This document shows, piece by piece, positions 19,263-31,973 of a stretch of 64,000 bases of DNA. Each line of letters opens with the position of its first letter. The first letter of the stretch is position 1. Position numbers and translations under genes: made by a program. Where the stretch lies: the NCBI RefSeq assembly GCF_004331415.1, contig NZ_SJOP01000008.1:124001-188000 (forward strand). The letters run 5' to 3'. The DNA comes from Kosakonia quasisacchari (lineage in GTDB: Bacteria; Pseudomonadota; Gammaproteobacteria; Enterobacterales; Enterobacteriaceae). Below the pieces are notes generated by a model. That model was not told the DNA's origin, ran no database searches, and worked only from the letters and a program-made list of their open reading frames with translations.

Positions 19263-20297
19263 ATGTTGATTCAGGTGGGAGAATTATCGCGACGTGCGGG
19301 GATCAGTGTGCGTACGTTGCACCACTATGAGCAAATTGGTCTGCTTTTGCCTTCCGCCCGAAGCGCCGCCGGATACCGGCTTTATGCGCTCGCCGATGTC
19401 AAACGCCTGCATATGATCCAGGCGCTGGCGAAAGCGGGCATGGAACTGGCGGCAATCGGGGATTATCTGGCGCGGGAAACGCGTCCGCTGGCGGAATTAC
19501 TGGATGACCAAATCGCTCTGCTCGACAAGCAAATGCGCAATATTGTCACTCTGCGCGAACAGCTTGCGGCGTTGCGTGATGGTCTCGTCAGTGGCGTGGA
19601 GCCTGATCTGGAGTCCTGGCTACAGACCCTGGAGTTAATGAAAATGTACGATCGTTGGTTTAGCCCGCAAGAGTTACAAGAATTACCGTTTGCCGCGCGC
19701 GATGAGGCTCGCGAACAGTTCTGGGCGCAAATGGTGAGCGAAGTACAAACCCTTTTAGCGCAGAAGTGCCCGGTGGATGATCCCCGCGCGATAGATCTGG
19801 CAACCCGCTGGATGACGCGGCTGGAGCAGGATACCGCCAATAAACCGGAGTTTCTGACCCGCTTAAATGAGATGCACCGCGTGGAACCCCAAATGCGTGA
19901 GCAAACGGGCATTACGCAGGAAGCGGTCGATTTTATTACCCGCAGTTTTGCGGAAAGTAAGCTCGCTATCTGGCAGCGTTATTTGTCGCCGCAAGAGATG
20001 GCGTTTACCCGTGCGCACTACTTTGAGCGCATGATGGAGTGGCCACCGTTGGTGGCAAAACTGCATATCGCTCAACGTCAGTCGCTGGATCCCGAGTCTG
20101 ACGAGGCTCAGGGGCTGGCCGCTAACTGGCTTGAACTGTTTCAGTCTTATGCCGGAACCGATCCACAGACGCAGCAAAAATTCCGCAGTGCGATGCAGCA
20201 GGAGCCGCATCTGATGAAGGGAACCTGGATGACGCCCGAGGTGCTGCAATGGCTACAACGGGCGATCGAGGTGATGATGCGCCGCTGCGCATCATAA
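19263..20297 (+). CDS. MerR family regulator with two TipAS-like effector repeats
   Basis: Protein of 344 residues. ATG at 19263 is chosen because AAAGGAG lies just before it; an upstream GTG is less likely. Residues 3-70 form a MerR helix-turn-helix with the [14 protein letters not shown] signature, and 75-108 a coiled-coil dimerisation helix. The rest resembles a TipAS-type ligand-binding region and appears duplicated: [14 protein letters not shown] (about 129) and [14 protein letters not shown] (about 237) each start a helical unit of about 100 residues. The gene is inserted between ychH and dauA and abuts the convergent dauA stop with no spacing. TipAS domains bind drugs or peptides in other bacteria; the ligand here is unknown. 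Confidence 0.88.
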   Translation: MLIQVGELSRRAGISVRTLHHYEQIGLLLPSARSAAGYRLYALADVKRLHMIQALAKAGMELAAIGDYLARETRPLAELLDDQIALLDKQMRNIVTLREQLAALRDGLVSGVEPDLESWLQTLELMKMYDRWFSPQELQELPFAARDEAREQFWAQMVSEVQTLLAQKCPVDDPRAIDLATRWMTRLEQDTANKPEFLTRLNEMHRVEPQMREQTGITQEAVDFITRSFAESKLAIWQRYLSPQEMAFTRAHYFERMMEWPPLVAKLHIAQRQSLDPESDEAQGLAANWLELFQSYAGTDPQTQQKFRSAMQQEPHLMKGTWMTPEVLQWLQRAIEVMMRRCAS

Positions 20298-21977
20298 TTA
20301 GAGGTCGGCTAAGGCCGCGTCGCGGTTAGGGAAGAATGACAGGCGGCCAGGGATTGGCTGTATCCCGGCGCGTGCCAGCGTGCGCAGCGGCTGGAATTCA
20401 AGGTTGCTGACGCGCAGCTCAGTACCTTCTGGCAGACGGCTGACAAAGCGACGGAAAGCATCCAGCCCACCTGCGTCCAGCACTGGCACCGCATCCCATT
20501 TCAGCACCACAATGCGCTTCCCGGCGATACGGGTTTCCAGGTCGCTAAACACACTTTCTGCGGCAGCAAAGAACAGCGGGCCAATAACACGCAGCACCAG
20601 TACATCATCCGGCACGCTGACGTTCACTACGGCCAGGCGCGTCATCCGCGCGATACGGCGCATAAACAGCAGTGACGCGAGCACAATCCCTACGCTGATG
20701 GCGATCACCATATCGAACAGCACGGTCAGTGACATACAAATCAGCATCACCACGATGTCATCCACCGGGGCGCGGCGTAGCAGGTCAATCACTTTGTGCG
20801 CTTCACTCATGTTCCACGCCACCATCAATAGCAGCGCTGCCATGGCAGACAGCGGCAGCCACGAGAGCAGGGGAGCCAGCGCCAACAGTGCCATGATCAC
20901 TAAGAGGGAGTGGATCACTGCCGAAATGGGTGACGTCGCACCGGCGCGGACGTTGGCCGCTGAACGCGCAATCGCTGCGGTCGCGGTGATCCCACCGAAG
21001 AACGGTGCGGCGATATTGCCCAGCCCCTGGCCAATCAGCTCGCTGTTGGCTTTATGTTTGGTACCGGTCATACCGTCCAGCACGACAGCGCACAGCAGCG
21101 ATTCGATGGCACCGAGCATGGCCATAGAGAAGGCTGCAGGCAGCAATGCGCGCAGCGAATCCCAGCTCAGGGTAAATTCAGAACCGGGTAGATCCCACGG
21201 CAGCACCAGTTGTGGCAGAAGCTGCGGGATACCGTTACCCTGGGAACCATCCGCCAGTACATAATGAAATTGTGAGCCGATGGTCGCGACGTGACCGCCG
21301 AGCAGATTAACCACCAGCATCACCGCGCAGCCCGCCAGCAGTGCGGGCAGATGTCCCGGCACTCGTAAACGCAGGCGCGGCCACAGAACCAGTGTGGCGA
21401 GGGTGACAATACCAATCGCCGCATCACCGGGGTTGAGCGTGGGCAGCGCCATCACCAGCGCGCCGACTTTTTGCAAATAGTGTTCCGGCACATGCGGCAT
21501 TTGCAGGCCAAGAAAATCTTTTATCTGCATGGTGGCGATGGTAATGCCGATCCCGGAGGTGAAACCAAGCGTCACCGAAAGCGGAATGTATTCAATCAGC
21601 CGACCAAACCGCGCCAGCCCGAAGAGAATCAAAAACACGCCTGACATCAGCGTCGCCACCAGCAGGCCCGACAGACCAAACTGCTGCGAAACTGGATACA
21701 GGATCACCACGAAGGCTGCCGTCGGGCCAGAAACGCTGTAGCGCGAACCACCGCTCAGGGCGATAACAATCCCGGCAACCGCCGACGTATAAAGCCCGTA
21801 CTGCGGAGCCACACCGCTGCCGATCGCCAGCGCCATCGCCAAAGGGATAGCGATGATACCTACCGTTATGCCGGCAATCAGATCCCGGGTGAAACGGGCG
21901 GTGGTATATTTTTCTTTCCAGCACGCGTCGATCAGCGCGCGAAAAGGCATGACATGAGGTGAGAACAATCTGTTCAC
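20298..21977 (-). CDS. dauA: C4-dicarboxylate/SulP family transporter DauA
   Basis: SulP-family inner-membrane transporter. E. coli DauA (YchM) carries succinate and other dicarboxylates at acidic pH. I start at GTG 21977, giving 559 residues, the E. coli length, and the N-terminus [12 protein letters not shown], which matches the orthologue; the frame continues upstream through the prs terminator, which argues against longer starts. Features: many hydrophobic helices from about residue 30, the SulP signature region near GLYTSAVAG, and a C-terminal cytoplasmic STAS domain (about 435-555; [14 protein letters not shown]). It lies downstream of prs in the same direction, separated by a terminator. 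Confidence 0.96.
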   Translation of the reverse strand: MNRLFSPHVMPFRALIDACWKEKYTTARFTRDLIAGITVGIIAIPLAMALAIGSGVAPQYGLYTSAVAGIVIALSGGSRYSVSGPTAAFVVILYPVSQQFGLSGLLVATLMSGVFLILFGLARFGRLIEYIPLSVTLGFTSGIGITIATMQIKDFLGLQMPHVPEHYLQKVGALVMALPTLNPGDAAIGIVTLATLVLWPRLRLRVPGHLPALLAGCAVMLVVNLLGGHVATIGSQFHYVLADGSQGNGIPQLLPQLVLPWDLPGSEFTLSWDSLRALLPAAFSMAMLGAIESLLCAVVLDGMTGTKHKANSELIGQGLGNIAAPFFGGITATAAIARSAANVRAGATSPISAVIHSLLVIMALLALAPLLSWLPLSAMAALLLMVAWNMSEAHKVIDLLRRAPVDDIVVMLICMSLTVLFDMVIAISVGIVLASLLFMRRIARMTRLAVVNVSVPDDVLVLRVIGPLFFAAAESVFSDLETRIAGKRIVVLKWDAVPVLDAGGLDAFRRFVSRLPEGTELRVSNLEFQPLRTLARAGIQPIPGRLSFFPNRDAALADL

Positions 21978-22045
21978 AATGGTCTGGCGTCCCCTGGAAA
22001 TCATTCGATAACTAATTAATAAATCATACAAATAATATTTAAAGC

Positions 22046-22074
22046 TAAAAAAACCCGCCTGAGCGGGTTTTTTA
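22046..22074 (-). terminator. Rho-independent terminator of prs
   Basis: AAAAAACCCGC, a short TGA loop and GCGGGTTTTTT form a strong hairpin immediately after the prs stop. The A and T runs on both sides make it work in either direction. Confidence 0.9.
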
Positions 22075-22085
22075 TACAGCAACGA

Positions 22086-23117
<1,032 letters not shown>

Positions 23118-23158
23118 TTAAAGAGCGCGATGCAACGTCTGGAACAGGTGTGACGTTG

Positions 23159-24025
23159 TCACCGGAGCTCAGCTTGCCCGGCCATGGTTTGCGCTAGCGG
23201 CGAGAGGTTGACGCCTCGCGCGACAAAACCGTGTAGCCATTCCGGGGCTTGCTCAAGCACCTGACGAGCGGCGGATTCGGTGTCAAATTCGGAAAAGACA
23301 CAGGCTCCTGTGCCAGTCAGGCGCGACGGCGCGTATTCTAACAGCCAGGAAAGCGCGGCATCAACCTCGCGAAAACGTTTTCTTGCGATAACCTCGCAAT
23401 CGTTGCCGAATTCACATTTTAATAACGTATCAATTGACCTTTGCGGCGTATTTCTCGGCAGTTCCGGATCCTTGAAAATCACGGGCGTGGGAATGCTGAC
23501 GCCAGGGTGCGCCACCAGATACCATTTTTCCGGCGGATTGACCGGCGTGAGGATTTCGCCAACCCCTTCGGCGAAAGCGGCGTGACCGCGCACAAACACC
23601 GGCACATCGGCACCCAGTTGCAGGCCGAGTTCGGCTAACTCATCGACGCTCAGATTACAGCCCCACAGATGGTTGAGGGCGACCAGCACGGTTGCTGCAT
23701 TTGACGAACCGCCGCCGAGGCCGCCGCCCATTGGCAGGCGTTTGTCGATAGCGATCTCTGCGCCGCTACCCGCAGGCAGACGATCGCTTTCTGCCGCACG
23801 CTGCATGAGCAGACGTGCAGCGCGTACAATCAGGTTCTCTTCGTCTGGTACGCCTTCAACCGGTGTCAGTAGGCGGATTTCGCCATCGCTGCGTGGTTCG
23901 ATGGTCAGCGTGTCGCCATAATCAAGAAACTGAAACAGGGTTTGCAACGTATGGTAGCCATCGGCGCGCTGGCCGGTAATGTATAAAAACAGGTTGAGTT
24001 TCGCCGGAGCGGGCCACGTCGTCAT
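23159..24025 (-). CDS. ispE: 4-(cytidine 5'-diphospho)-2-C-methyl-D-erythritol kinase
   Basis: GHMP-family kinase of the methylerythritol phosphate pathway, phosphorylating CDP-methylerythritol for isoprenoid synthesis. The protein has 288 residues, a few more than E. coli IspE. The conserved N-terminal Lys ([14 protein letters not shown]), the glycine-rich ATP loop [13 protein letters not shown] and the C-terminal LTGTGACVF motif are visible. Its start overlaps the lolB stop by four bases, so the two are translationally coupled. Confidence 0.97.
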   Translation of the reverse strand: MTTWPAPAKLNLFLYITGQRADGYHTLQTLFQFLDYGDTLTIEPRSDGEIRLLTPVEGVPDEENLIVRAARLLMQRAAESDRLPAGSGAEIAIDKRLPMGGGLGGGSSNAATVLVALNHLWGCNLSVDELAELGLQLGADVPVFVRGHAAFAEGVGEILTPVNPPEKWYLVAHPGVSIPTPVIFKDPELPRNTPQRSIDTLLKCEFGNDCEVIARKRFREVDAALSWLLEYAPSRLTGTGACVFSEFDTESAARQVLEQAPEWLHGFVARGVNLSPLAQTMAGQAELR

Positions 24026-24642
24026 TTGGCAATCCAGTTATCCATTTTCAGCTTGATGCGCTGTTTGCCGTCGCTCAACTCCATATTGGCCGGCAGGGAA
24101 GGCTGGCTGTTGTCATATCCGCCATATACCACTTTCCAGTTTTTGCCGCCCTGATTGTAATTAAGCTCGCTCAAACGGTATTGCGCATCGAGCTTATAAT
24201 CGGTGGCATCGCCTGGCAGGCCTAGGATCCATTGGCGCAGGCTGTTAAGCGGAATCGGCATGCCGGTCAGTTTGCCAATCATCTCTTCGGCATCATCAGC
24301 GGTGTAGCGTTTGCCTTTGTTGTCCACCAGTTGCACGTTACCCGGCTGGGCGTTCAGCTCCAGTTCGGTGCTGCCCAACGGGTTGGTCAGCAACAGACGA
24401 TAGCGATCCTGCCCGGTTTGCTGCCAGAAGAAGCGGGCATACACTTTTTGTTCGTCAGAGATATAAGCGAATGCGCCGCGGGTTTGATACTGGTTTAAGC
24501 TGCGCACCTGTTGCTGGTGTTCGCGCCACTGCGGCGAGTCCGGACTTTGTCCCGGCCCTTTTGGCGCATTGAGCGTACAAGCGGTTAATACGAGGCTTGC
24601 CAGCGGCAGCAGGCGAATAAAGCGAAAGTCTGGCAGAGTCAT
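24022..24642 (-). CDS. lolB: Outer-membrane lipoprotein receptor LolB
   Basis: Accepts lipoproteins from LolA in the periplasm and inserts them in the outer membrane. Start at ATG 24642 ([14 protein letters not shown]) gives 206 residues and aligns with the E. coli start; an in-frame upstream ATG at 24663 is less likely. The lipoprotein signal peptide ends in the lipobox LTAC with Cys at about residue 22; the following residues TLNAP have no Asp at +2, consistent with outer-membrane sorting. The rest matches LolB closely ([19 protein letters not shown]). Divergent from hemA. Confidence 0.96.
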   Translation of the reverse strand: MTLPDFRFIRLLPLASLVLTACTLNAPKGPGQSPDSPQWREHQQQVRSLNQYQTRGAFAYISDEQKVYARFFWQQTGQDRYRLLLTNPLGSTELELNAQPGNVQLVDNKGKRYTADDAEEMIGKLTGMPIPLNSLRQWILGLPGDATDYKLDAQYRLSELNYNQGGKNWKVVYGGYDNSQPSLPANMELSDGKQRIKLKMDNWIAK

Positions 24643-24840
24643 AACGAGGGGAAATCCTTGCAAGGTTGCAGTATTACGCTTAATGCTAGCGCCGCTCTGA
24701 AACAGCGTCTACGTTCAAGTTGTCTTAAATCATTAAATTACCAATTACTCCGAAAGGGTAGTGTCTCTTTTATTGACCTCACTCATCCTGTATGATGCGT
24801 ACAGTCTAACCTTATCAACGTTGGTACTATTCCCGCGCTC

Positions 24841-26097
24841 ATGACCCTTTTAGCACTTGGCATCAATCACAAAACGGCTCCCGTTTCGTTGCGAGAACGC
24901 ATTGCTTTTTCGCCGGAAACGCTTGACCAGGCGCTGGAAAGCCTGCTGTCGCAGCCGATGGTGCAAGGCGGTGTGGTGCTGTCAACCTGTAACCGTACCG
25001 AGCTCTATCTGAGCGTCGAAGAGCGGGATAACCTGCAAGAAGCGCTGGTGCGCTGGCTGTGTGATTATCACCATTTGCGTGAAGAAGAAGTGCGCCAGAG
25101 TCTCTACTGGCATCAGGATAACGACGCCGTCAGCCATTTAATGCGCGTGGCGAGCGGGCTGGATTCACTGGTACTGGGTGAACCGCAAATCTTAGGCCAG
25201 GTGAAAAAGGCCTTTGCTGATTCCCAGCGTGGGCATGACAACGCCAGCGATCTGGAGCGTATGTTCCAGAAGTCATTCTCCGTCGCCAAGCGTGTGCGCA
25301 CGGAAACCGATATTGGCGCCAGTGCGGTATCGGTCGCTTTCGCCGCCTGTACACTGGCGCGGCAAATATTCGAATCCCTTGCGTCGGTCACCGTGCTGTT
25401 AGTGGGCGCGGGCGAAACCATTGAACTGGTTGCGCGCCACCTGCGTGAGCATAAAGTGCAGAAAATGATCATCGCCAACCGTACGCGTGAACGTGCGCAG
25501 GTGCTGGCGGATGAAGTCGGCGCAGAAGTTATTTCGTTGAGTGACATTGATGAGCGCCTGAAAGATGCCGATATCGTGATCAGTTCCACCGCCAGCCCGC
25601 TACCGATTATTGGTAAAGGAATGATGGAACGCGCGATGAAAGCGCGGCGTAACCAGCCCGTTTTGCTGGTGGATATTGCCGTGCCGCGCGATGTCGAGCC
25701 GGAAGTAGGCAAAGTGGCGAACGCCTATCTCTATAGCGTCGACGATCTGCAAAGTATTATTCAGCACAACCTGGCGCAGCGTAAAGCCGCTGCGGTGCAG
25801 GCGGAAACCATCGTCGCCCAGGAAACCAGTGAATTTATGGCCTGGCTGCGTGCGCAAAGCGCCAGCGAGACTATTCGCGAATACCGCAGCCAGTCTGAAA
25901 CTGCGCGCGACGAGCTGACTGCCAAAGCGCTTGCTGCGCTGGAGCAGGGTGGCAATCCGCAAGCTATCATGCAAGACCTGGCGTGGAAACTGACCAACCG
26001 CCTTATCCACGCCCCAACCAAATCTCTTCAGCAGGCCGCCCGTGACGGGGACGATGAGCGTCTGCATATTCTGCGCAACAGCCTCGGGCTGGATTAG
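24841..26097 (+). CDS. hemA: Glutamyl-tRNA reductase
   Basis: Reduces glutamyl-tRNA to glutamate-1-semialdehyde, the first committed step of tetrapyrrole synthesis. The protein has 418 residues, the E. coli length. The N-terminus [13 protein letters not shown] includes the basic region tied to heme-dependent turnover in relatives; the catalytic Cys lies in [11 protein letters not shown]; the NADPH domain has [10 protein letters not shown]; a C-terminal dimerisation helix follows. It heads a long same-strand run hemA-prfA-prmC-sirB2-sirB1-kdsA. Confidence 0.98.
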   Translation: MTLLALGINHKTAPVSLRERIAFSPETLDQALESLLSQPMVQGGVVLSTCNRTELYLSVEERDNLQEALVRWLCDYHHLREEEVRQSLYWHQDNDAVSHLMRVASGLDSLVLGEPQILGQVKKAFADSQRGHDNASDLERMFQKSFSVAKRVRTETDIGASAVSVAFAACTLARQIFESLASVTVLLVGAGETIELVARHLREHKVQKMIIANRTRERAQVLADEVGAEVISLSDIDERLKDADIVISSTASPLPIIGKGMMERAMKARRNQPVLLVDIAVPRDVEPEVGKVANAYLYSVDDLQSIIQHNLAQRKAAAVQAETIVAQETSEFMAWLRAQSASETIREYRSQSETARDELTAKALAALEQGGNPQAIMQDLAWKLTNRLIHAPTKSLQQAARDGDDERLHILRNSLGLD

Positions 26098-26136
26098 CAC
26101 AACACTCTCTTATTATTAAAAGGTGCATTAACGCCT

Positions 26137-27219
26137 ATGAAGCCTTCTATCGTTGCCAAACTGGAAGCCCTGCATGAGCGCCATGAAGAAGTTCAGGCGC
26201 TGCTCGGTGACGCTCAAACCATCGCTGACCAGGACAAATTCCGTGCGCTGTCGCGCGAATACGCGCAGCTGAGCGACGTGTCGCGCTGTTTCACTGACTG
26301 GCAACAGGTTCAGGAAGATATTGAAACCGCGCAGATGATGCTCGACGACCCGGAAATGCGCGACATGGCGCAGGATGAACTGCGCGACGCGAAAGAAAAA
26401 TGTGAACACCTTGAACAGCAATTGCAACTGTTGCTGCTGCCAAAAGATCCCGATGATGAACGTAATGCGTTTGTCGAAGTTCGCGCCGGAACCGGCGGCG
26501 ATGAAGCCGCCCTGTTTGCTGGCGATCTGTTCCGTATGTACAGCCGTTATGCCGAATCCCGCCGCTGGCGCGTTGAGATCATGAGCGCCAACGACGGTGA
26601 GCACGGCGGCTTTAAAGAAGTGATCGCCAAAATCAGCGGCGAAGGTGTTTACGGGCGTCTGAAATTTGAATCCGGCGGCCATCGCGTCCAGCGCGTTCCG
26701 GCAACGGAATCGCAGGGGCGTATTCACACGTCTGCCTGTACCGTGGCCGTGATGCCAGAGCTGCCGGAAGCCGAAATGCCGGATATCAACCCGGCCGATC
26801 TGCGTATTGATACCTTCCGCTCTTCCGGTGCGGGCGGTCAGCACGTTAACACCACCGATTCCGCCATCCGTATTACCCACCTTCCGACCGGAATTGTGGT
26901 CGAGTGCCAGGATGAACGTTCACAGCATAAAAACAAAGCAAAAGCCTTGTCAGTGCTCGGTGCGCGCATTCGCGCCGCTGAAACGGCAAAACGCCAGCAG
27001 GCAGAAGCGTCGACCCGTCGTAACCTGCTTGGCAGCGGCGATCGCAGCGATCGTAACCGCACCTATAACTTCCCGCAGGGTCGTGTGACCGATCACCGTA
27101 TCAACGTCACGCTTTACCGCCTCGACGAAGTGATGGAAGGCAAGCTGGATATGCTGATCGAACCGATTGTGCAGGAATACCAGGCCGACCAGTTGGCGGC
27201 GCTCTCCGAGCAGGAATAA
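26137..27219 (+). CDS. prfA: Peptide chain release factor 1
   Basis: Recognises UAA and UAG stop codons and triggers peptide release. The protein has 360 residues. The universal GGQ motif is present ([15 protein letters not shown]), as is the codon-recognition PxT-type stretch (VPATESQGR). Its stop shares one base with the start of prmC, the enzyme that methylates the GGQ glutamine, so the modifier is translationally coupled to its substrate. Confidence 0.99.
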   Translation: MKPSIVAKLEALHERHEEVQALLGDAQTIADQDKFRALSREYAQLSDVSRCFTDWQQVQEDIETAQMMLDDPEMRDMAQDELRDAKEKCEHLEQQLQLLLLPKDPDDERNAFVEVRAGTGGDEAALFAGDLFRMYSRYAESRRWRVEIMSANDGEHGGFKEVIAKISGEGVYGRLKFESGGHRVQRVPATESQGRIHTSACTVAVMPELPEAEMPDINPADLRIDTFRSSGAGGQHVNTTDSAIRITHLPTGIVVECQDERSQHKNKAKALSVLGARIRAAETAKRQQAEASTRRNLLGSGDRSDRNRTYNFPQGRVTDHRINVTLYRLDEVMEGKLDMLIEPIVQEYQADQLAALSEQE

Positions 27220-28058
27220 TGGATTATCAACAGTGGTTGCGCCAGGCGATAAGCGAGCTTGCTGCGAGCGAAAGCCCGCGCCGCGATGCGGAGATCCTGT
27301 TGGGTTTCGTCACAGGCAAATCGCGCACGTTTATCCTCGCTTTTGGTGAAACGTCACTGGAAGCCGAGCAGCAGCAACAGCTGGCGACGTTACTGGCTCG
27401 TCGTGTAAATGGCGAACCGGTGGCGCACTTGATTGGCGTGCGTGAGTTTTGGTCATTGCCGCTGTTTGTCTCTCCGGCAACGCTTATCCCGCGCCCGGAC
27501 ACCGAATGTCTGGTGGAACAGGCGCTGGCGCGTCTTCCTTCCTTACCGTGTCGCATTCTTGATTTAGGCACCGGCACTGGCGCAATCGCGCTGGCGCTGG
27601 CGAGCGAACGTCCGGATTGCACCGTCACTGCTGTCGACCTGGTTCCGGATGCGGTTGCGCTGGCACAACGCAACGCCGCACATCTGAATATCACCAATAT
27701 TGAGATCCTGCAAAGTCGCTGGTTCAGTGCGCTTGAAGGGCAGCAATTCGCGATGATTGTCAGCAACCCGCCTTACATCGATGAGCACGATCCTCATCTT
27801 GCGCAGGGCGATGTGCGTTTTGAACCGCTCAGTGCGCTGGTGGCGGCTGATAACGGGCTGGCGGATTTACGCACCATTATTGATGATGCCAGGCAGTATG
27901 TGTTGCCTGGGGGCTGGCTGCTGCTTGAACACGGTTGGCAACAGGGTGCAGATGTTCGCGCTGCCTTCGAACATTACGGCTGGCAGCACGTCGCAACGTG
28001 TCGGGATTACGCGGATAACGAACGCCTGACGCTGGGGCAACGGCCCTTGCAGGAGTAA
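27219..28058 (+). CDS. prmC: Release factor glutamine N5-methyltransferase
   Basis: Methylates the glutamine of the GGQ motif in release factors RF1 and RF2 with S-adenosylmethionine. The protein has 279 residues. The SAM-binding motif ILDLGTGTGAIALALA and the catalytic NPPY motif (IVSNPPYIDEHD) are seen, with an N-terminal helical domain for release-factor binding. It overlaps the prfA stop by one base. Confidence 0.98.
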   Translation: MDYQQWLRQAISELAASESPRRDAEILLGFVTGKSRTFILAFGETSLEAEQQQQLATLLARRVNGEPVAHLIGVREFWSLPLFVSPATLIPRPDTECLVEQALARLPSLPCRILDLGTGTGAIALALASERPDCTVTAVDLVPDAVALAQRNAAHLNITNIEILQSRWFSALEGQQFAMIVSNPPYIDEHDPHLAQGDVRFEPLSALVAADNGLADLRTIIDDARQYVLPGGWLLLEHGWQQGADVRAAFEHYGWQHVATCRDYADNERLTLGQRPLQE

Positions 28059-28064
28059 CCGACA

Positions 28065-28457
28065 ATGAATGCGTTTAAGTTGCTGATTACATTGCATTTG
28101 GCGTCTGTTGCGCTCACCATTAGCCTGTTTGTTTTACGTTACTGGTGGCGCTGGTCAGGCAATCCGCGTATTAACGCACGCTGGGTGCGGATTGTGCCGC
28201 ACACGGTTGATACCGTGCTGCTGCTGAGCGGCGCAGGGTTGATGTGGGTAACGGGCTATTTGCCATTTACGGTTAAAGGCGCATGGCTGACTGAAAAGCT
28301 GTTTGGCGTTATCATCTACATCGTTTTGGGTTTTATTGCGCTGGGGCGACATCGCCCGCGCAGCCAGCAAAGGGGTTTTATCGCTTTTTTGCTGGGGCTG
28401 GTGGTGCTGTACATCATCATTAAACTCGCCGCCACAAAAGTACCGATACTGGGGTAA
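28065..28457 (+). CDS. sirB2: SirB2 family membrane protein
   Basis: Protein of 130 residues with four hydrophobic segments, matching the SirB2 (YchQ) family of inner-membrane proteins. Its function is not established; the name derives from a Salmonella locus affecting invasion-gene regulation. It lies six bases after prmC and three before sirB1, so it is in the same operon. Confidence 0.93.
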   Translation: MNAFKLLITLHLASVALTISLFVLRYWWRWSGNPRINARWVRIVPHTVDTVLLLSGAGLMWVTGYLPFTVKGAWLTEKLFGVIIYIVLGFIALGRHRPRSQQRGFIAFLLGLVVLYIIIKLAATKVPILG

Positions 28458-28460
28458 GAC

Positions 28461-29270
28461 ATGAGATCGTTAGCTGATTTCGAATTTAACAAAGCGCCGT
28501 TATGCGACGGGATGATCCTTGTTTCCGAACTGATTCGCGATGACTTTCCTTCGCAATATGTGCAAGACGAACTGGAGCGGTTGCTCAGTCTGGCACGTGA
28601 AGAGATTGGTCAGGCAAAGCCTCAGGACTGGCAACTGGAAAAACTCGTCGAGCTGTTTTACGGCGAATGGGGCTTTAAAGATACCCGCGGCGTATACCGT
28701 TTATCTGACGCGCTGTGGCTGGATAAAGTGCTGCAAAACCGTCAGGGCAGCGCGGTATCGCTGGGCGCGATTTTACTGTGGGTTGCCGGTCAACTGGGGA
28801 TTCCTCTGACGCCGGTGATTTTCCCGACCCAGCTTATCCTGCGCGCCGAATGGCTGGATGGCGAAATGTGGCTGATTAACCCCTTTAACGGCGACACGCT
28901 GGATGAACACACGCTGGAAGTGTGGCTGAAAGGTAATATCAGCCCGGTTGCCGAGCTGTTTAATGAAGATCTCGATGAAGCCGACAACGCCGAAGTGATC
29001 CGCAAATTACTGGATACGCTGAAGTCGGCGCTGATGGAAGAACAGCAGATGGAGCTGGCATTGCGCGCGAGCGAAGCGCTGTTGCAGTTCAATCCCGAAG
29101 ATCCGTATGAGATCCGCGATCGCGGTCTGATTTACGCGCAGCTGGATTGTGACCATGTGGCGCTGAATGATTTGAACTACTTTGTAGAGCAGTGTCCTGA
29201 GGATCCGATAAGCGAAATGATCCGCGCGCAAATCAATTCGATTGCGCATAAACAGATTACCCTGCATTAA
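28461..29270 (+). CDS. sirB1: SirB1 family protein (transglutaminase-like plus TPR)
   Basis: Protein of 269 residues of the SirB1/YchA family. The N-terminal part resembles a transglutaminase-like fold (VSLGAILLWVAGQLGIPL, then INPFNGDTLDEH), and the C-terminal part contains TPR-like helices (LRASEALLQFNPEDPYEIRDRGLIY). Biochemical role unknown. It ends 36 bases before kdsA. Confidence 0.93.
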   Translation: MRSLADFEFNKAPLCDGMILVSELIRDDFPSQYVQDELERLLSLAREEIGQAKPQDWQLEKLVELFYGEWGFKDTRGVYRLSDALWLDKVLQNRQGSAVSLGAILLWVAGQLGIPLTPVIFPTQLILRAEWLDGEMWLINPFNGDTLDEHTLEVWLKGNISPVAELFNEDLDEADNAEVIRKLLDTLKSALMEEQQMELALRASEALLQFNPEDPYEIRDRGLIYAQLDCDHVALNDLNYFVEQCPEDPISEMIRAQINSIAHKQITLH

Positions 29271-29297
29271 AAATTTGTTCCGATTCACACTCGATAA

Positions 29298-30158
<861 letters not shown>

Positions 30159-30162
30159 GCAT

Positions 30163-30190
30163 AAAAAACCCCGCAATAGCGGGGTTTTTT
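30163..30190. terminator. Bidirectional terminator between kdsA and chaA
   Basis: AAAAAACCCCGC, an AATA loop and GCGGGGTTTTTT form a near-perfect hairpin between convergent kdsA and chaA, with T runs on both strands. Confidence 0.93.
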
Positions 30191-30201
30191 GTCTCTGCCA
30201 T

Positions 30202-31296
30202 TCAGGCAAATATCGTCATCAGATACGCAGCGAACAGCGCCAGGTGCGCCGTACCATTGAGCACATTGGTACGCCCGGTGGAGAACGAGAGTTGGCACAG
30301 CAGCAGCGAGGTCACCATGACAATCATTTCCGGCGCGCCAAGGCCGAACACCAGGCCGTTGCCGGTTAGCCAGGCAATCAGCGTCACGATAGGTACGGTG
30401 AGGGAAATCGTCGCCAGTACTGAACCAAAAAACAAGTTCATTGCACGCTGCACCTGATTATTCAGCACCGCTTTTAACGCACCTAACCCTTCCGGCGAGA
30501 GGATCAGCAACGCCACCAGGAAACCGGTAAATGCCACTGGTGCATTCATTTCTGTCAGCAACGCTTCCAGCGGGGTCGCATTCATTTTTGTCACGGCGAT
30601 CACCGCAACCAGATGGATAATCAGCCACAGCGTGTGCCACAAATTACCGTGGGCAGACGGTTTGCCGTGGTGTGGATCGTCGCCTTCGTCTTCGTGCTCA
30701 TAGACGAACAAACTCTGGTGCGTTTTGGTCTGGATAAGCAGAAACACGCCGTACATCGCAGCCGAGATCAACGCCACCAGCAGCGACTGGCCAACAGTGA
30801 AATTGGCTTGCGGTAGCGCCATCGGGAAAACCAACACGATAATCGCCAGCGGAAACAGGGCAATCAAATACTGTTTAATACCAAACAGGTTCATATACTG
30901 CGTGGCAAACTTGCGCCCGCCCAGCAGTAGCGAAAAGCCTACCAGGCCACCGGTGACAATCATGATGATGGAATAGAGCGTGTCACGCATTAGCGTCGGT
31001 GCGGCGTCACCCGTCGCCATCAATGCGGAAATCAGGCTGACTTCAAGAATAACCACCGACAGGCTGAGGATCAGTGAACCATAGGGTTCGCCTAGCCGAT
31101 GGGCAAGCACATCTGCGTGGCGCACCACGCTAAACGCGCTGGATAAAATACCAACCAGTGCTAATAAATTAATGCCGATAACCGCTGGTAGTGACTGCGA
31201 ACCTCCCCAGAAAAGCAGCACGGCCAGCGCCAGCACCGGGAAAATAAGGGATGTCTCCTTGTGGCGGGTTTTCACCGCCTCGTGCGTTGTTGTCAT
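30202..31296 (-). CDS. chaA: Calcium/sodium-potassium:proton antiporter ChaA
   Basis: Inner-membrane cation/proton exchanger of 364 residues (E. coli 366) with about eleven hydrophobic helices. The two CaCA-type repeats carry the acidic motifs SLSVVILEVSLI and LILSPEGLGALKA, and a cytoplasmic acidic/His loop (VYEHEDEGDDPHHGK) lies between them. In E. coli it exports Na+, K+ and Ca2+ at high pH. It is divergent from chaB; the 275-base gap holds the promoters. Confidence 0.96.
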   Translation of the reverse strand: MTTTHEAVKTRHKETSLIFPVLALAVLLFWGGSQSLPAVIGINLLALVGILSSAFSVVRHADVLAHRLGEPYGSLILSLSVVILEVSLISALMATGDAAPTLMRDTLYSIIMIVTGGLVGFSLLLGGRKFATQYMNLFGIKQYLIALFPLAIIVLVFPMALPQANFTVGQSLLVALISAAMYGVFLLIQTKTHQSLFVYEHEDEGDDPHHGKPSAHGNLWHTLWLIIHLVAVIAVTKMNATPLEALLTEMNAPVAFTGFLVALLILSPEGLGALKAVLNNQVQRAMNLFFGSVLATISLTVPIVTLIAWLTGNGLVFGLGAPEMIVMVTSLLLCQLSFSTGRTNVLNGTAHLALFAAYLMTIFA

Positions 31297-31571
31297 TATG
31301 ATGCTCCATCACAGTGCAGGTGTTTGCGAATTATAGATAGAAAAAGAACGGGTCATAAAATAGCAAAAATCGCAGTTTTCATGGGGTTTTTTACGTAGTT
31401 TTACCCTCCGCGCTTCGTTTTGTTGCCAACAAAACAAAATGCGCATTCTTGATTAATTTGTATTTATCTTACAGTGAGATAGGTGTTGTTATCTGGCATT
31501 TTACTCTCTCTGCTGGCGTGCCCGGTGTTTGTCGTCCAGGCTTACTTCTTTAAGCCAAAAGGAGCGTGAAA

Positions 31572-31802
31572 ATGCCGTATAAAGCGAAATCTGATCTACC
31601 GGATAGTGTGCAACATGTGCTGCCTGCACATGCGCAGGAAATTTATAAAGAGGCGTTTAACAGCGCCTGGGAGCAATATAAGGATAAAGAAGATCGCCGT
31701 GATGACGCCAGCCGAGAGGAGACGGCGCACCGTGTTGCCTGGGCGGCGGTTAAAAATGAATATCAGAAAGGCGACGATGATAAATGGCATAAAAAGAAAT
31801 AA
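31572..31802 (+). CDS. chaB: ChaB family protein
   Basis: Protein of 76 residues, the E. coli length, when started at ATG 31572 (MPYKAKSDLP), which has AAGGAG before it. It is helical and highly charged, with the conserved REETAHRVAWAAVK core and KWHKKK tail. The family was named as a putative regulator of ChaA, but its mechanism is not established. Confidence 0.95.
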   Translation: MPYKAKSDLPDSVQHVLPAHAQEIYKEAFNSAWEQYKDKEDRRDDASREETAHRVAWAAVKNEYQKGDDDKWHKKK

Positions 31803-31973
31803 CACGATGAAATAATTACCTTTCGCCATTTATAGCTCTATTCGATGGATTGACGCTATTGCCAGCGGCCTGTGAATTGCATAAGGTCGTAGTAAGCTGC
31901 GCTTAAAGCAGCATATGCCGGGAAGGCAGCAGTAAAGCAGTCGCACGGAAGCAGGCAGTGGCGGAGGTAGAAG

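Noticed and set aside
20380..21264. Open frame of 294 codons opposite dauA
   Set aside because: Ser/Arg/Thr-rich shadow sequence; dauA is conserved in length and content.
26128..26880. Minus-strand frame of 250 codons opposite prfA
   Set aside because: Shadow of the highly conserved prfA gene.
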